NCBI GenBank assembly: GCA_021780115.1
Contig: JAJXZI010000047.1
Span: 1-55,542 of the forward strand
From: a bacterium
GTDB taxonomy: Bacteria > Verrucomicrobiota > Verrucomicrobiia > Limisphaerales > JAJXZI01
DNA: 55,542 bases
Reading direction: 5' to 3'
Positions 20,613 to 29,863 of this stretch are shown one piece after another. Positions within the stretch are counted from its first letter, which is position 1. Every line of letters starts with the position of its first letter. Both the position numbers and the translations under genes were made by a program. The notes under the pieces were generated by a model. The model ran no database searches. It saw only the letters and a program-made list of their open reading frames with translations, and had not been told where the DNA came from.

Positions 20613-22115
20613 TCAGGAAGACTGGATTTCTCCGCTCGCCATCGCCCGCAACGAGGTCTTCAAAATCTTCCCGGTGGAGTTCCGCGGCAGCGTGGGCAGC
20701 ACCATGATTTGCCGCGGCACCTTGTAATCGGCCAGGCGGCTGCGGAGAAAATGGATCAACGCCTGCTCATCCACTTGCGCGCCGTCGTTCGGCGAGAGGT
20801 ACGCCACCGGCTGCTCGCCTTTGCGCGAGTCCGGCACGCCGATGACCGCCGTCTCCTTGACGCCGGGGAACTGGTAAATGACTTCCTCGATTTCGCGCGG
20901 ATAGACGTTCAGGCCGTTGACCAGGAGCATGTCCTTCTTCCGGTCCGTGATGTAGAAATAGCCGTCGCTGTCCCGGTAGCCGATGTCGCCGGTCAAGAGC
21001 CAGCCGCGGCGCAGGGTGCGCGCCGTTTCCTCCGGCTGGTTCCAGTAACCCTGCATCACGTTGCCGCCGCGCACGCAGATCTCGCCCACTTCTCCCGGCG
21101 GCAGGCACTCGCCGGCGTCGTTCTGCACGCTCATTTCCACGTGCGGGATGGGCTTGCCGATGGAGCCGGGCTTGGACGGCAAACCCAGCGGATTCATCGA
21201 CACGACCGGGCTGGCCTCGCTCAGACCGTACCCTTCCAGCAACGGCACGGTGAACTTCCGGCCCCACTCGGTCAGCACCTGCATCGGCAACGGCGCCGCG
21301 CCGCTGAAACACGCCCGCAGCGGCAACTCCGGCCCGAGCGGCGCGTGGACCATGCTGCGGAAGAACTGCGGAATGGCCGGCAGGATCGACGCCCGCCGGC
21401 CGACGATCTCCTGCACCAGGTTTTTCAGCGGATGCAGTGACTTGACCAGCACGATCGAGCCGCCGACCAGCAGCGGCAGGAACAGCCCGACGCACAGCAT
21501 GAAACTGTGAAACAGCGGCAGGATCACCGCGAACCGGTCGTCTCCGACTGCCCGCAACACGATCCGGCAGCTCTCGACGTTGTGCAGCAGATTGCCGTGC
21601 GAGAGCATCGCCCCTTTGGGCCGGCCGGTGGTGCCGGAGGTGTAGATGATCACCGCCAAGTCAGATTGACTCCGGTGGGGAAAGGAGGGTGTGTCCGCCT
21701 TCGCGCCCGCCGCTCCTGAGTTGATTTGCGCGATGTCGGAGATCCTCAGCGTGGGTCGCAGCCCGGTCAGCGCGTGTTGATGCTCCGCCAGGGTGGCGTC
21801 GGTGATCAGCGCCTCGATTCCGGCGTCGTTGAGGATGAAGCCCACCTCGTCCGGCTTGAGAAAATTGTTGATCGGCACCACTACGCCGCCGGCCAGCAGC
21901 ACGCCGAACACCGCTGGAATGTATTCCGGGCAGTTCTTGAGCCAGAGACCCACCCGGTCGCCGATCCCCACGCCCATATCCCGCTGCAGAGCGGTGGCCA
22001 CGCGGAAGGACTGGTCTTCCAGCGCGGCGTAGGTGAACTCCTGCTCGCCCCAAAACAGGGCGTGTTTGTGGGGGTGCGCTTTGGCGGAGGCCCGGAACGC
22101 AGTCGCTAAGTTCAT
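20613..22115 (-). CDS. Long-chain acyl-CoA synthetase / AMP-binding ligase
   Basis: A 500-residue adenylate-forming enzyme that would activate a fatty acid to acyl-AMP and transfer it to CoA. Motifs appear in order: the phosphate loop IYTSGTTGRPKGAMLSHGN, the A5 motif LLEGYGLSEASPVV, the ATP-binding LLTGDIGYRDSDGYFYITDR, the hinge KDMLLVNGLNVYPREIEE, and the catalytic Lys in PRNSTGKILKTSLR. FADD-type long-chain ligases have this order and length. Medium-chain or aromatic acids cannot be excluded. The gene is monocistronic-looking, with about 115 bases before the upstream phosphoesterase gene's stop. Confidence 0.88.
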   Translation of the reverse strand: MNLATAFRASAKAHPHKHALFWGEQEFTYAALEDQSFRVATALQRDMGVGIGDRVGLWLKNCPEYIPAVFGVLLAGGVVVPINNFLKPDEVGFILNDAGIEALITDATLAEHQHALTGLRPTLRISDIAQINSGAAGAKADTPSFPHRSQSDLAVIIYTSGTTGRPKGAMLSHGNLLHNVESCRIVLRAVGDDRFAVILPLFHSFMLCVGLFLPLLVGGSIVLVKSLHPLKNLVQEIVGRRASILPAIPQFFRSMVHAPLGPELPLRACFSGAAPLPMQVLTEWGRKFTVPLLEGYGLSEASPVVSMNPLGLPSKPGSIGKPIPHVEMSVQNDAGECLPPGEVGEICVRGGNVMQGYWNQPEETARTLRRGWLLTGDIGYRDSDGYFYITDRKKDMLLVNGLNVYPREIEEVIYQFPGVKETAVIGVPDSRKGEQPVAYLSPNDGAQVDEQALIHFLRSRLADYKVPRQIMVLPTLPRNSTGKILKTSLRAMASGEIQSS

Positions 22116-22203
22116 CGCCCGCAGACTAGCCGTTCATCCGGCAAATGAAAACCCCGAATGAACGCCTGGGCCGTCCTGGCCAACGACCAAAGCGCGGGCG
22201 CCA

Positions 22204-22224
22204 CCGGCGGCCGGGATCCGCCGG
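22204..22224. repeat. GC-rich inverted repeat between the phosphoesterase and ligase genes
   Basis: CCGGCGG and CCGCCGG form a perfect 7-base stem with a 7-base loop just downstream of the metallophosphoesterase stop. It could help end that transcript, but there is no T-run, so a rho-independent terminator is not shown. The flanking 'ggctacaac' recalls short elements in other spacers. Confidence 0.4.
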
Positions 22225-22230
22225 CTACAA

Positions 22231-23892
22231 CTACTTCTTCGCCGCTTCGGCGGCGTCGGAGGAAAGGCGGCTCTTGGCGCCGTAGGCGGTGGTCTCGCCG
22301 TCGGCGGCTTTGACGTTGGCCTGGAAGAGGAGCGGAGGCGAAAGGTTGTGGTTCTTGTCCTGAGTGACCTTCGCCGGGCCGGTCGCGCGCACCTTGGCCC
22401 AAACGCTGGCCGGCGCGCCGGGGTCGGGCGTCGTCACCCGCAGCGGCCCGTTCTCCAGTTCGTAGTTCATGGCGGACTCCGGCGTGAGGCTGATTTCCAG
22501 GGCCGCCGGCGGAGCGCCGTTCTTGCGGGGCGCAACCCGCAGCAGGACCGGGGCAGCCTCGTTCCGGCCGGGCAGCGCCGCCGCCTGGCCCGCCAGGCTG
22601 GGCATGGTCTCCACGGCCAGTTCCACCGATTCTTCGGGATACACTTGGGCCAGATACTCCTGGGCCGGCCGCCGATGCACCTTCCGGATTTCAAAGCGGT
22701 CCAAGAGCGAGCCATCGTCCCGGATGGCCTCGCCGTGCAGTGTGTCCCGGGTGGCCTCGAACACCATGAAGTGGTGGACGGCCTCGTACACGACCAGCGC
22801 GGGATTGGGCAGCGAAACGTGCAGCGGGGCCCCGCCGCCCCCGGTGGTGGCGTAGGTGATGGGCCATTCGGAGGGATGCGCTGCCGAGGCGAGCGGCCGG
22901 AACCGCTCGTACAGGTGTGAATGCCCCGCGAGCACCAGGTCCACCTTGGCTTGGTGAAAGAGCGGCAGGTAACTCTCGTGGCCCCAGGCCGAGGCATGGC
23001 CGCCGACGTTGAACACCGGCGGGTGCAGGAACACGATCTTCCACGGCGCGCGGCTGGCCAGCAGATCGCGGCGGGCGAATTGGAACTGCTCGTCCGTGGC
23101 TTTCTCGTAGTGAAAGTCCAGCCCCAGCACATGCACCGGGCCGGCGTCGAACGAGTACCACCGCTTCCGGCCGGGCAGGTCCAGCAGGGCCAGGTAGTTG
23201 GTGCAGTCGTGCTCGTGGTTGCCGATGATCGGGAAGATCGGCACCTGATCGATGACGTGCGCCAACGGTCCGAAGAATTCTCTCGACCACAGAGCGTAGT
23301 CATCGCCGCGTGCCACCAGGTCGCCGTTGTGCAGGATGAACTCCGGCTGGTAGTCCAGGAAGCGCCGCGTCAGCGCCGCGTGGATCTCGGGATGGGTGCG
23401 GTCGTCGCCGTAGGCAATGAAGCGGACGCTCCGCGCCTTGGGATTCAGCGTGCGGAACCGGCGGGGGGGCGTCTGCGTGCCGTCCAGTTCGACGGTGTAA
23501 GAATATGTCGCGCCCGGCTTCAGACCCTTGAGTGTGGCGGAGTAGAGGTAAAACACGTTGGTCTCGCGGCGGGTCGAAAGCCAGGCGGTCGCGGAGGCGT
23601 CGGCGTCGGTCGCCAGCGTGCCGGAAACGCCCGTGATCGGGCGCGCCGTCACGGGAGCCACCGTCCGATCCAGTTGGCCGTCGCGGCCAAAGCGTACCAA
23701 CCCCGGATGATCACTGGGCGATTCCCACAGGACCGCGACGGTTTTCGGCGCCGGCACCTGGAGGTAAGGTCCTTTGGAAAAAGGCGATCCTTCCTGGGCG
23801 GCCGCAGCCAGCGCCGCGCCGAAGCACAACGCCGCCCAGGCCCGGAGCTTTCCGGTGCCCGGAGGACAAACTCGCGATAACATTCGATTCAT
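22231..23892 (-). CDS. Exported metallophosphoesterase, purple acid phosphatase-like
   Basis: A 553-residue protein with a signal peptide (WAALCFGAALAAAA). A fibronectin-like N-terminal domain follows (GPYLQVPAPKTVAVLWES ... TYSYTVELDG), as in purple acid phosphatases. The calcineurin-type metal site is seen as FIAYGDDRTHPE, ILHNGDLV, IIGNHEHDC, and LAGHSHLYERF, with a His in KIVFLHPPVF. A C-terminal beta-rich domain of about 130 residues follows. It probably cleaves phosphoesters in the periplasm or outside. Its upstream neighbour is the MFS gene on the same strand, about 110 bases away. Confidence 0.85.
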   Translation of the reverse strand: MNRMLSRVCPPGTGKLRAWAALCFGAALAAAAQEGSPFSKGPYLQVPAPKTVAVLWESPSDHPGLVRFGRDGQLDRTVAPVTARPITGVSGTLATDADASATAWLSTRRETNVFYLYSATLKGLKPGATYSYTVELDGTQTPPRRFRTLNPKARSVRFIAYGDDRTHPEIHAALTRRFLDYQPEFILHNGDLVARGDDYALWSREFFGPLAHVIDQVPIFPIIGNHEHDCTNYLALLDLPGRKRWYSFDAGPVHVLGLDFHYEKATDEQFQFARRDLLASRAPWKIVFLHPPVFNVGGHASAWGHESYLPLFHQAKVDLVLAGHSHLYERFRPLASAAHPSEWPITYATTGGGGAPLHVSLPNPALVVYEAVHHFMVFEATRDTLHGEAIRDDGSLLDRFEIRKVHRRPAQEYLAQVYPEESVELAVETMPSLAGQAAALPGRNEAAPVLLRVAPRKNGAPPAALEISLTPESAMNYELENGPLRVTTPDPGAPASVWAKVRATGPAKVTQDKNHNLSPPLLFQANVKAADGETTAYGAKSRLSSDAAEAAKK

Positions 23893-24004
23893 GGCTCTCA
23901 GGAGATGGTTGGCCGTGCGACCTTCCCGCAGCCGAAGGGTGCGAAGGCCAAGCCGCTGCCGCCCTGGCGCCGGCTCGCTCGCGGTCTGCTGCGGAGCCCC
24001 GCGA

Positions 24005-25285
24005 TCAAGCGCACGGAACGCTGGCCCCGACGGCGGGTTGGACCGGGCGGCAGAGCCGTTGCGTCACCAGGGCGCCGGTGGCCACGGCCACGGCGGCGCA
24101 GGTGAGATACGGCAGCGCGGGGTGGTGGGTGAAGAGCGTCGCCGCATAGATCGGCCCCAGGATGCGCGCCAAGCTGCCCGCGCCCTGGGCCACGCCGATG
24201 GTCGCGCCCTGCTCGTGGTCCGGCGTCAGGTTCGACAGCAGCCCGAACAACGGCGGCCGCGTGAGCGCCGAGCCGACCGACAGGACCGCCAACATGCCGT
24301 AGAGGTACAGCCAAGGCACGCCGCCGGCTTGAAACAAGGCCTTCCAGGCGAACGTCCGCGGGCCGGAAATGAAAGGCAGAATCGCCAGGCTGACGCCGGT
24401 CAGCACCAGGCTCACCGCGATGAGCCGGGGTTCGCCCAGGGCTTTGACGAGCCGGCCGATGGCGCCGCCTTGGACGAACGCGCCGATGATGCCGCAAAAC
24501 GCAAAGAGATAAACCACGATCACCGCCGAACGCTCGTCGGCCTGGATGTTGAGATGGAAGTTGTCACTGACCAGCAGCGGCAGCGTGGTCTCGAAGCAAC
24601 TGAAGCAGAACGTGGCGAGGAAGAAGACGATGACCAGCAGGCCCACCTTGGGCTGCGTCAGCGTGTGCTGCCACTGGGCCAGGTGCGGGCGCGGCGCGGC
24701 GTGTTCGGAGGTGGGCTTGCGGCTCTCGGGCAGAATGAAAAAGGCCAGGAGGAAGTTCGCGGCGCACAACGCCGAGGCCACCCAGCCGGGGCCGGTGCTG
24801 CCGAGGTATTTCAGGCTCAACCCGCCGATGATCGGGCCGAAGATGAAGCCCAGCCCGAACGCCATCCCGATCAGCCCCATCCGGCGCGAACGCTGGTCCG
24901 GCGGCGTGATGTCGGCGATGTAGGCCTGCGCGACGGTGATGTTGCCGCCGCACAGGCCGGCGAAGAGCCGGGAGGCGAAGAGCGTCCACAGCGCGGCGGC
25001 GTGGTTCTCCAGTCCCGAACCGACGGCGAAAATGGCGTAGGCGAAGATCGCGCCCGCCGTGCTGATCAACAGGACCGGCCGCCGCCCGATGCGGTCAGAC
25101 AACCGCCCCCACACCGGGGCGAAGAGGAACTGCATGGCGGAAAACGCGGCGATGATGGCGCCGATCACGAAGCCCGACGCGCCCATGTGCCGGCTATAGA
25201 CCGGCACCAGTGGCACGACGATCCCGAAGCCGATCAGGTCAATGAAGACCGTGAGGAAAACGATGAAGACGGAGGGGCGCTTCAT
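24005..25285 (-). CDS. Major facilitator superfamily transporter, TetA/multidrug-like
   Basis: A 426-residue inner-membrane transporter from the ATG at 25285; the track's upstream 57 residues are not membrane-like. Twelve hydrophobic segments can be traced. The MFS motif A (GRLSDRIGRRPVLL) falls between TM2 and TM3, and the TetA-like opening (FIVFLTVFIDLIGFGIVVPLVP) and GFIFGPIIGGL in TM5 place it near the DHA1/TetA group. The cargo is not identifiable. The gene diverges from the sensor kinase gene across 235 bases that must hold both promoters. Confidence 0.85.
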   Translation of the reverse strand: MKRPSVFIVFLTVFIDLIGFGIVVPLVPVYSRHMGASGFVIGAIIAAFSAMQFLFAPVWGRLSDRIGRRPVLLISTAGAIFAYAIFAVGSGLENHAAALWTLFASRLFAGLCGGNITVAQAYIADITPPDQRSRRMGLIGMAFGLGFIFGPIIGGLSLKYLGSTGPGWVASALCAANFLLAFFILPESRKPTSEHAAPRPHLAQWQHTLTQPKVGLLVIVFFLATFCFSCFETTLPLLVSDNFHLNIQADERSAVIVVYLFAFCGIIGAFVQGGAIGRLVKALGEPRLIAVSLVLTGVSLAILPFISGPRTFAWKALFQAGGVPWLYLYGMLAVLSVGSALTRPPLFGLLSNLTPDHEQGATIGVAQGAGSLARILGPIYAATLFTHHPALPYLTCAAVAVATGALVTQRLCRPVQPAVGASVPCA

Positions 25286-25520
25286 GCCGGGCGGGCCGGC
25301 GCGCTGCGCTGGGTCCAGTGTCGAATGGCGAACATGGAGTGGGAATTTACGGGCCAGGCCGGGTGAGTCAAGCAACCGCCTCCGGTCAGTTGCGGCAACC
25401 GTTCGGCCGGATCCGCCGACCCGCTGCGGGCGCGCTTGCTTCAAGCGGCGGGCCACGCCAACCTGCGGTCGGTTCGGCCCGGCTGTTCCGGCCGGGCGTC
25501 GGAACCACGAACGACCGGAT

Positions 25521-28500
25521 ATGCCGAAGAACCGCTGGCTGCTTTGCGCCGCAGGGCTGGGATTGCTCTGCGGCGCCGGCTCCGATCTGCGGGCGGCGTC
25601 CCCGTCCGGCCCGCACCCCGGCTCGCCTTATATCATCGACGTCTGGGGCACCGAGGATGGGCTGAGCGCGGTGACGTCGATCATCCAGACGCACGACGGC
25701 TATCTGTGGCTGGGAACGCTCTATGGCTTGGTGCGTTTCGACGGTGTGCGCTTCACGGTGTTTGACGAGAACAACACGCCCGGACTGAAGAGCAGCCAAA
25801 TCGTCCATCTCTTTGAAGACAGCCAGAGCAACCTGTGGGTCGGCACCGAGAGCGCCGGCGTGGCGCTGATCCGCGACGGCCAGGTCAAGAGCCTGGACAT
25901 CGGACAGGGCAGCCGCGCCGGGCGCCTGATGTCCGCCTGCGAGGATGCGCGCGGCGCGGTGTGGCTCTACACCGCCGACGGCCAACTCTGCCGGTACCGC
26001 CACGGGACCGTGCAAGTCCGGCCCTTCGGGGCGCAGTATTCCAGCAACTGCCGGGCGCTGGCGGTGGAGAAATCCGGCCTGCTGTGGGTGGGAGTGGACT
26101 GGGGGCTCTTCGGCATCGGCCCGACGGCGGGGAACGACCCGAACGACTTTCCCTTGCAGCAGTTCTTCCAGGTCAACAAACTCGATTTCCTCCTGGCCAG
26201 TCCCGGCGGCGGCTACTGGCGGCTGGCCGACGGGCGCGTCCAGAAGTGGACCACCAACCGCCTCGAACGCGACCTCGGCCCCTACCCGTGGAGCCAGAAC
26301 GTGCCGGTCACGGCTGCCTGTGAAGACCGGGAGGGCAACCTCGTGGTCGGCACCTACGGGGCGGGGGTCTTCTGGTCGGACGCGGCCGGTCACTTTACCC
26401 AGCTTGCCAGCGAGCAGGGGCTCTCGCACATGTACATCCTGGCGCTGTGCGTGGACCGCGAGGGCGATCTGTGGGTCGGGACCAACGGCGGGGGCCTGAA
26501 CCGGGTGAAGAAAGCGGTGTTCCACGTCCTGGAGCCGACCCGGGGCTTGACCGTCCAGTCGGTGTGCGAAGACGGCCAGGGCGGACTGTGGATCGGCTAC
26601 AACGGCGACCGGGTGGACCACTGGACCGGCGGCGGCCCGCAGCGGTTCGCGGTGGCTCCCGGCTCCAACGTCAAGGCCGTGTTCGCCGACCGACAGCAGC
26701 GGCTCTGGGTCGGCCTGTGGAGCGCCCTGGGGCCGGGCCTGTTCCAGTGGCAGGCGGACCGGTTCCAACCGGCGATCGGTTTTGACGCTTACGACCGACA
26801 GGTCTCGGCCGTCTATCAGGACCGCCACGGCCGGCTGTGGGTGGGCACGCAAGGCGGCTTGGCGCGCCGGGACGAGCACGGCTGGAACCTGTTCACGAAG
26901 CGGAACGGGCTGGCATCCGATGCGGTCCGGGCCATCGTGGAAGATCGCGAAGGAAATCTCTGGATCGGAACCGGCGGCGGCCTGAGCCGGCTGCAGGACG
27001 GCAAGTTCACCTCGTATCACAAGGCCGACGGGCTGCCGAGTGACAACGTCTCCGCGCTGTGGGTGGACGCCGAAGGCGCGCTCTGGGTCGGCACCAGCGG
27101 CGGTCTGGCGCGGTTCCACCACGACCAATGGCGGAGTTACACGACGCGCGACGGGCTGATCAGCAACAGCATCGGCTACTTGGTGGAGGACGGCCGGGGC
27201 GCCTTGTGGATTGGGTCGAACGCCGGCCTCATGCGCGTGCCGATGCCGGCGCTGAACGACTCTGCGCGGGGACCGACCAACCCCCTGCCGTGCCGGGCCT
27301 ACGGGAAAGCCGACGGTCTGCCGACGCGCGAATGCAGTTCCGGCTCGCAACCGGCGGCCTGCCGCGCCCCGGATGGGACGCTGTGGTTTCCAACCATCAA
27401 CGGTCTGGTTTCCGTGAACCCGGCCCACCTCAGCCCCAACACCAATCCGCCGCCCGTCGTGATCGAGTCAGTGCGCGTTGACGGCCAGGAGCAGAGCACC
27501 AACGGCCTCCGGGGGCCGGTGCCGCAGAGTGTCACCGTTCCGGCGGGCAAAGAGCGCCTGGATATCCAGTTCACTTGTCTCAATCTCTCCGCGCCGGAGC
27601 GGGCACGCTTTCAGTACCGGCTGGAAAACCACGAGGCCGCCTGGCATGATCTGCCGGCGCCGACGGGGGGCATCGCTGCCGTGGCCAGCTACAGCAGTCT
27701 GCCGCCGGGCCGCTACCGCTTTCAAGTGACTGCCAGCAACGAAGACGGCGTGTGGAACCGGACCGGCAGCACGCTCGCCGTCGTGGTGCTGCCGCCGTTT
27801 TGGCGGACGGGATGGTTCCTGGGCGTCACCACGGCGGGCTTGCTGGGCCTGGTGGTGACGGTGGTGCATTACCTCTCGACGCAGAAGCTCGCCCGCCAGC
27901 TCGAAGGCATGCGGCAAAAGGAGGCGCTGGAAAAAGAGCGCGCCCGAATCGCGCGGGACATCCACGACCAGTTGGGCGCCAGTCTCACCCAAGTCTCGCT
28001 GCTGGGCGAGTTGGTGGAGAGCGACAAACACGCGCCGGACGAAGTCGCGGCCCACGCCCGGCAGATTTCCCAGACGGCCCGCGACACCACGCGCGTCCTC
28101 GACGAGATCGTGTGGACGGTCAATCCCTCGAACGACACGCTGGACGGCTTGATCACTTACGTCTGCAACTACGCCCAGGAATATCTCGCCGTGGCGGGGT
28201 TGCACTACCGGTTGGAGGTGCCTACCCAGTTGCCCGGAACGCCGATCTCCCCGGAGGTGCGGCACAACGTGTTTCTCGCGGCCAAGGAAGCGGTGACGAA
28301 TGTGGTCCGCCACGCCCACGCCACCGAGGTCCACCTTCGGCTCCACCTGCAACCCGGCGCGTTCACGCTGGAGATCCAGGACAACGGCCGCGGTCCCGCC
28401 GGCTTGGCGGAAAAGGCGGCCCAGTCCAGAAATGGATTGCGCAACATGCGCAATCGCATGGAGGATGTCGGCGGCAGCTTCTTCCTCGGGCCGGCGCCGG

Positions 28501-28547
28501 ACGGCGGCACGGTCGTGCGGTTGACGGCGCCCGGAGGGGAATCATGA
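25521..28547 (+). CDS. Propeller-sensing histidine kinase (two-component regulator propeller, Y_Y_Y, HisKA_3)
   Basis: A 1008-residue membrane sensor. The start at 25521 gives a signal peptide (WLLCAAGLGLLCGAGSDLRA). Thirteen or so repeats of the form DxxGxLWxGTxxGL (for example DREGNLWIGTGGGL) would form two seven-bladed propellers in the periplasm. A Y_Y_Y domain (FQYRLENHEAAWHDL ... LPPGRYRFQVTASNEDG) and one membrane helix (GWFLGVTTAGLLGLVVTVVHYL) follow. The kinase is of the NarX/HisKA_3 type: RIARDIHDQLGASLTQVSLL holds the phospho-His, and ATP-binding boxes are VVRHAHA, IQDNGRG and NGLRNMRNRMEDVGG. The NarL-type regulator directly downstream is its obvious partner. Such sensors often detect sugars; the ligand is unknown here. 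Confidence 0.9.
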   Translation: MPKNRWLLCAAGLGLLCGAGSDLRAASPSGPHPGSPYIIDVWGTEDGLSAVTSIIQTHDGYLWLGTLYGLVRFDGVRFTVFDENNTPGLKSSQIVHLFEDSQSNLWVGTESAGVALIRDGQVKSLDIGQGSRAGRLMSACEDARGAVWLYTADGQLCRYRHGTVQVRPFGAQYSSNCRALAVEKSGLLWVGVDWGLFGIGPTAGNDPNDFPLQQFFQVNKLDFLLASPGGGYWRLADGRVQKWTTNRLERDLGPYPWSQNVPVTAACEDREGNLVVGTYGAGVFWSDAAGHFTQLASEQGLSHMYILALCVDREGDLWVGTNGGGLNRVKKAVFHVLEPTRGLTVQSVCEDGQGGLWIGYNGDRVDHWTGGGPQRFAVAPGSNVKAVFADRQQRLWVGLWSALGPGLFQWQADRFQPAIGFDAYDRQVSAVYQDRHGRLWVGTQGGLARRDEHGWNLFTKRNGLASDAVRAIVEDREGNLWIGTGGGLSRLQDGKFTSYHKADGLPSDNVSALWVDAEGALWVGTSGGLARFHHDQWRSYTTRDGLISNSIGYLVEDGRGALWIGSNAGLMRVPMPALNDSARGPTNPLPCRAYGKADGLPTRECSSGSQPAACRAPDGTLWFPTINGLVSVNPAHLSPNTNPPPVVIESVRVDGQEQSTNGLRGPVPQSVTVPAGKERLDIQFTCLNLSAPERARFQYRLENHEAAWHDLPAPTGGIAAVASYSSLPPGRYRFQVTASNEDGVWNRTGSTLAVVVLPPFWRTGWFLGVTTAGLLGLVVTVVHYLSTQKLARQLEGMRQKEALEKERARIARDIHDQLGASLTQVSLLGELVESDKHAPDEVAAHARQISQTARDTTRVLDEIVWTVNPSNDTLDGLITYVCNYAQEYLAVAGLHYRLEVPTQLPGTPISPEVRHNVFLAAKEAVTNVVRHAHATEVHLRLHLQPGAFTLEIQDNGRGPAGLAEKAAQSRNGLRNMRNRMEDVGGSFFLGPAPDGGTVVRLTAPGGES

Positions 28548-28712
28548 GATGGACCGCTGAAATCCAAATGCCGAAAGCCGGATCGAATTCGAGACTCAAA
28601 AGTTGGCCGCGCCGGACCTTGGACGCTCGCCCGGGGTCGGATTGGGGGGTGAGGGCGCTGGGTTTCGTCCGGGCTTCGACCTGCGGATTTCGGATTCCCG
28701 GCTGATAACGCC
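28548..28712. repeat. Inverted heptamer-repeat element before the response regulator gene
   Basis: The left end has GAAATCCAAATGCCGAAAGC; the right end has CTGCGGATTTCGGATTCCC about 110 bases later. These are short inverted tracts of the GAAATCC/GGATTTC type. The right end stops about 10 bases before the ATG of the regulator. The layout matches the elements at 39643 and 41155. Confidence 0.6.
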
Positions 28713-29339
28713 ATGCCCATCACCGTTTCCATCGTCGAGGATAACGACCAGTTGCGCGGTACCTTGGCCCGCGTGATCAGCCGCGCGGAAGGTTTCCGGT
28801 GCGTGAGCCAGTACCCCAGCGCCGAGGCCGCGCTGGAATCCATTCCGCAAGAACGCCCGAACGTCGTGTTGATGGACATCAACCTGCCGGGGATGAACGG
28901 CGTGGAATGCGTCCGACGCTTGAAGGAGCGGGTGGAGGGCATCCAGATCGTCATGCTCACGGTTTATGAGGACACGGAGAACATCTTCAACGCGCTGGCC
29001 GCAGGGGCGTCCGGTTACCTGTTGAAGCGAACGACGAGCGCCGAGTTGCTGGCGGCCCTGCGCGAGGTGGTGCGGGGCGGTTCGCCGATGACGACCCACA
29101 TCGCGCGCAAGGTGGTGCAGTCGTTCCAAAAGACCGGCCCATCGTCCCAGCCCACCGAGAACCTGTCGGAGCGCGAGCAGCAAGTGCTCGACTGCCTCAG
29201 CCAGGGCTTCCTTTACAAAGAGATCGCGGACAAGCTTGGCATCAGCTACGAAACCGTCCACACCTACATCCGCCGCATTTACGAAAAGCTCCAGGTCCGC
29301 ACCCGCACGGAGGCCGTCGCCAAGTTCCTGCGGCGGTAG
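28713..29339 (+). CDS. NarL/LuxR-family response regulator
   Basis: A 208-residue transcription factor. The receiver domain (residues 1-120) has VEDND, the phospho-acceptor Asp in VVLMDINLPGMNG, Thr in VMLTVYED and Lys in YLLKRTTSAE. The C-terminal HTH (about 145-205) has the LuxR signature LSEREQQVLDCLSQGFLYKEIADKLGISYETVHTYIRRIYEKL. It should be phosphorylated by the propeller kinase encoded just upstream and bind DNA as a dimer. The start ATG at 28713 fits the domain. A spacer element of inverted heptamer repeats separates the pair, so they may not be tightly coupled in translation. Confidence 0.92.
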   Translation: MPITVSIVEDNDQLRGTLARVISRAEGFRCVSQYPSAEAALESIPQERPNVVLMDINLPGMNGVECVRRLKERVEGIQIVMLTVYEDTENIFNALAAGASGYLLKRTTSAELLAALREVVRGGSPMTTHIARKVVQSFQKTGPSSQPTENLSEREQQVLDCLSQGFLYKEIADKLGISYETVHTYIRRIYEKLQVRTRTEAVAKFLRR

Positions 29340-29618
29340 CGGCGAAACCGGAAACCCGGATTCCCAAGTCCAGCACCCCACGGCAAGGTTAAGACCGGAT
29401 GCCCCGGTCGCTCGGAGTCGCAAAAGGTTTCGCTCTTGGGAGCGGCGCCGGGGGAAATGGTTTCGGATTTCCCGTCCGGGGTGCGTGTCCCCAGAACTGG
29501 TGACTGGCAGGGGACCGGGGATGGAGTAAAGTGACGGCGTGCTGAAGATGCAGAAACGCAGTGTTCCGTGTGTGATGGTTAAGGCGTATGTCTGCGGCGC
29601 CGCGTCGGAAGGCATTTG

Positions 29619-29641
29619 TTCGTAGCCAGCGCAGCTACGAA
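29619..29641. ncRNA. Perfect hairpin, possible small RNA or terminator element
   Basis: TTCGTAGC and GCTACGAA form a perfect 8-base stem with a 7-base loop. It stands 30 bases before a second, longer GC-rich stem. Together they could belong to a structured RNA or to a bidirectional transcription stop. No T-tract follows. Confidence 0.3.
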
Positions 29642-29671
29642 GCCATTTTAAGCGCTTTGTTCTCATTGTTG

Positions 29672-29703
29672 CGGAAGGGCCGGGCGAAAGCCCGGCCTTT
29701 CCG
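29672..29703. terminator. Long GC-rich stem with GAAA loop, probable transcription terminator
   Basis: CGGAAGGGCCGGGC, loop GAAA, GCCCGGCCTTTCCG: a 14-base stem with a single G-T wobble and a stable GNRA tetraloop, between two convergent genes. It is followed by a weak T-rich tract (TTTCCGTTTG). It may stop transcripts from either side. Confidence 0.5.
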
Positions 29704-29863
29704 TTTGTACGAAGTGTCCGCGAGGGGGGCGCTGACGAAAACGACCGTCTCTGGCTTCGCTTTCGGACAAGCGGCTGCTTCCATCGGGCCGACCCAACGC
29801 GCGGGAGCACGCCGGCCGGGCCCTGTCCGGAGTATCCGCCGCGCTCGGGTTTCGCCGCGAGGC

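Larger units (their letters stand above)
29340..29863. other. Convergent intergenic region with two hairpins
   Basis: About 520 bases between the end of the regulator gene (+) and the end of the aldo/keto reductase gene (-). The first 40 bases contain heptamer-type repeats (ccggaaacccggattccc). The middle part is less GC-rich and holds two strong stem-loops, listed separately. I see no ORF with coding character. Confidence 0.5.
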
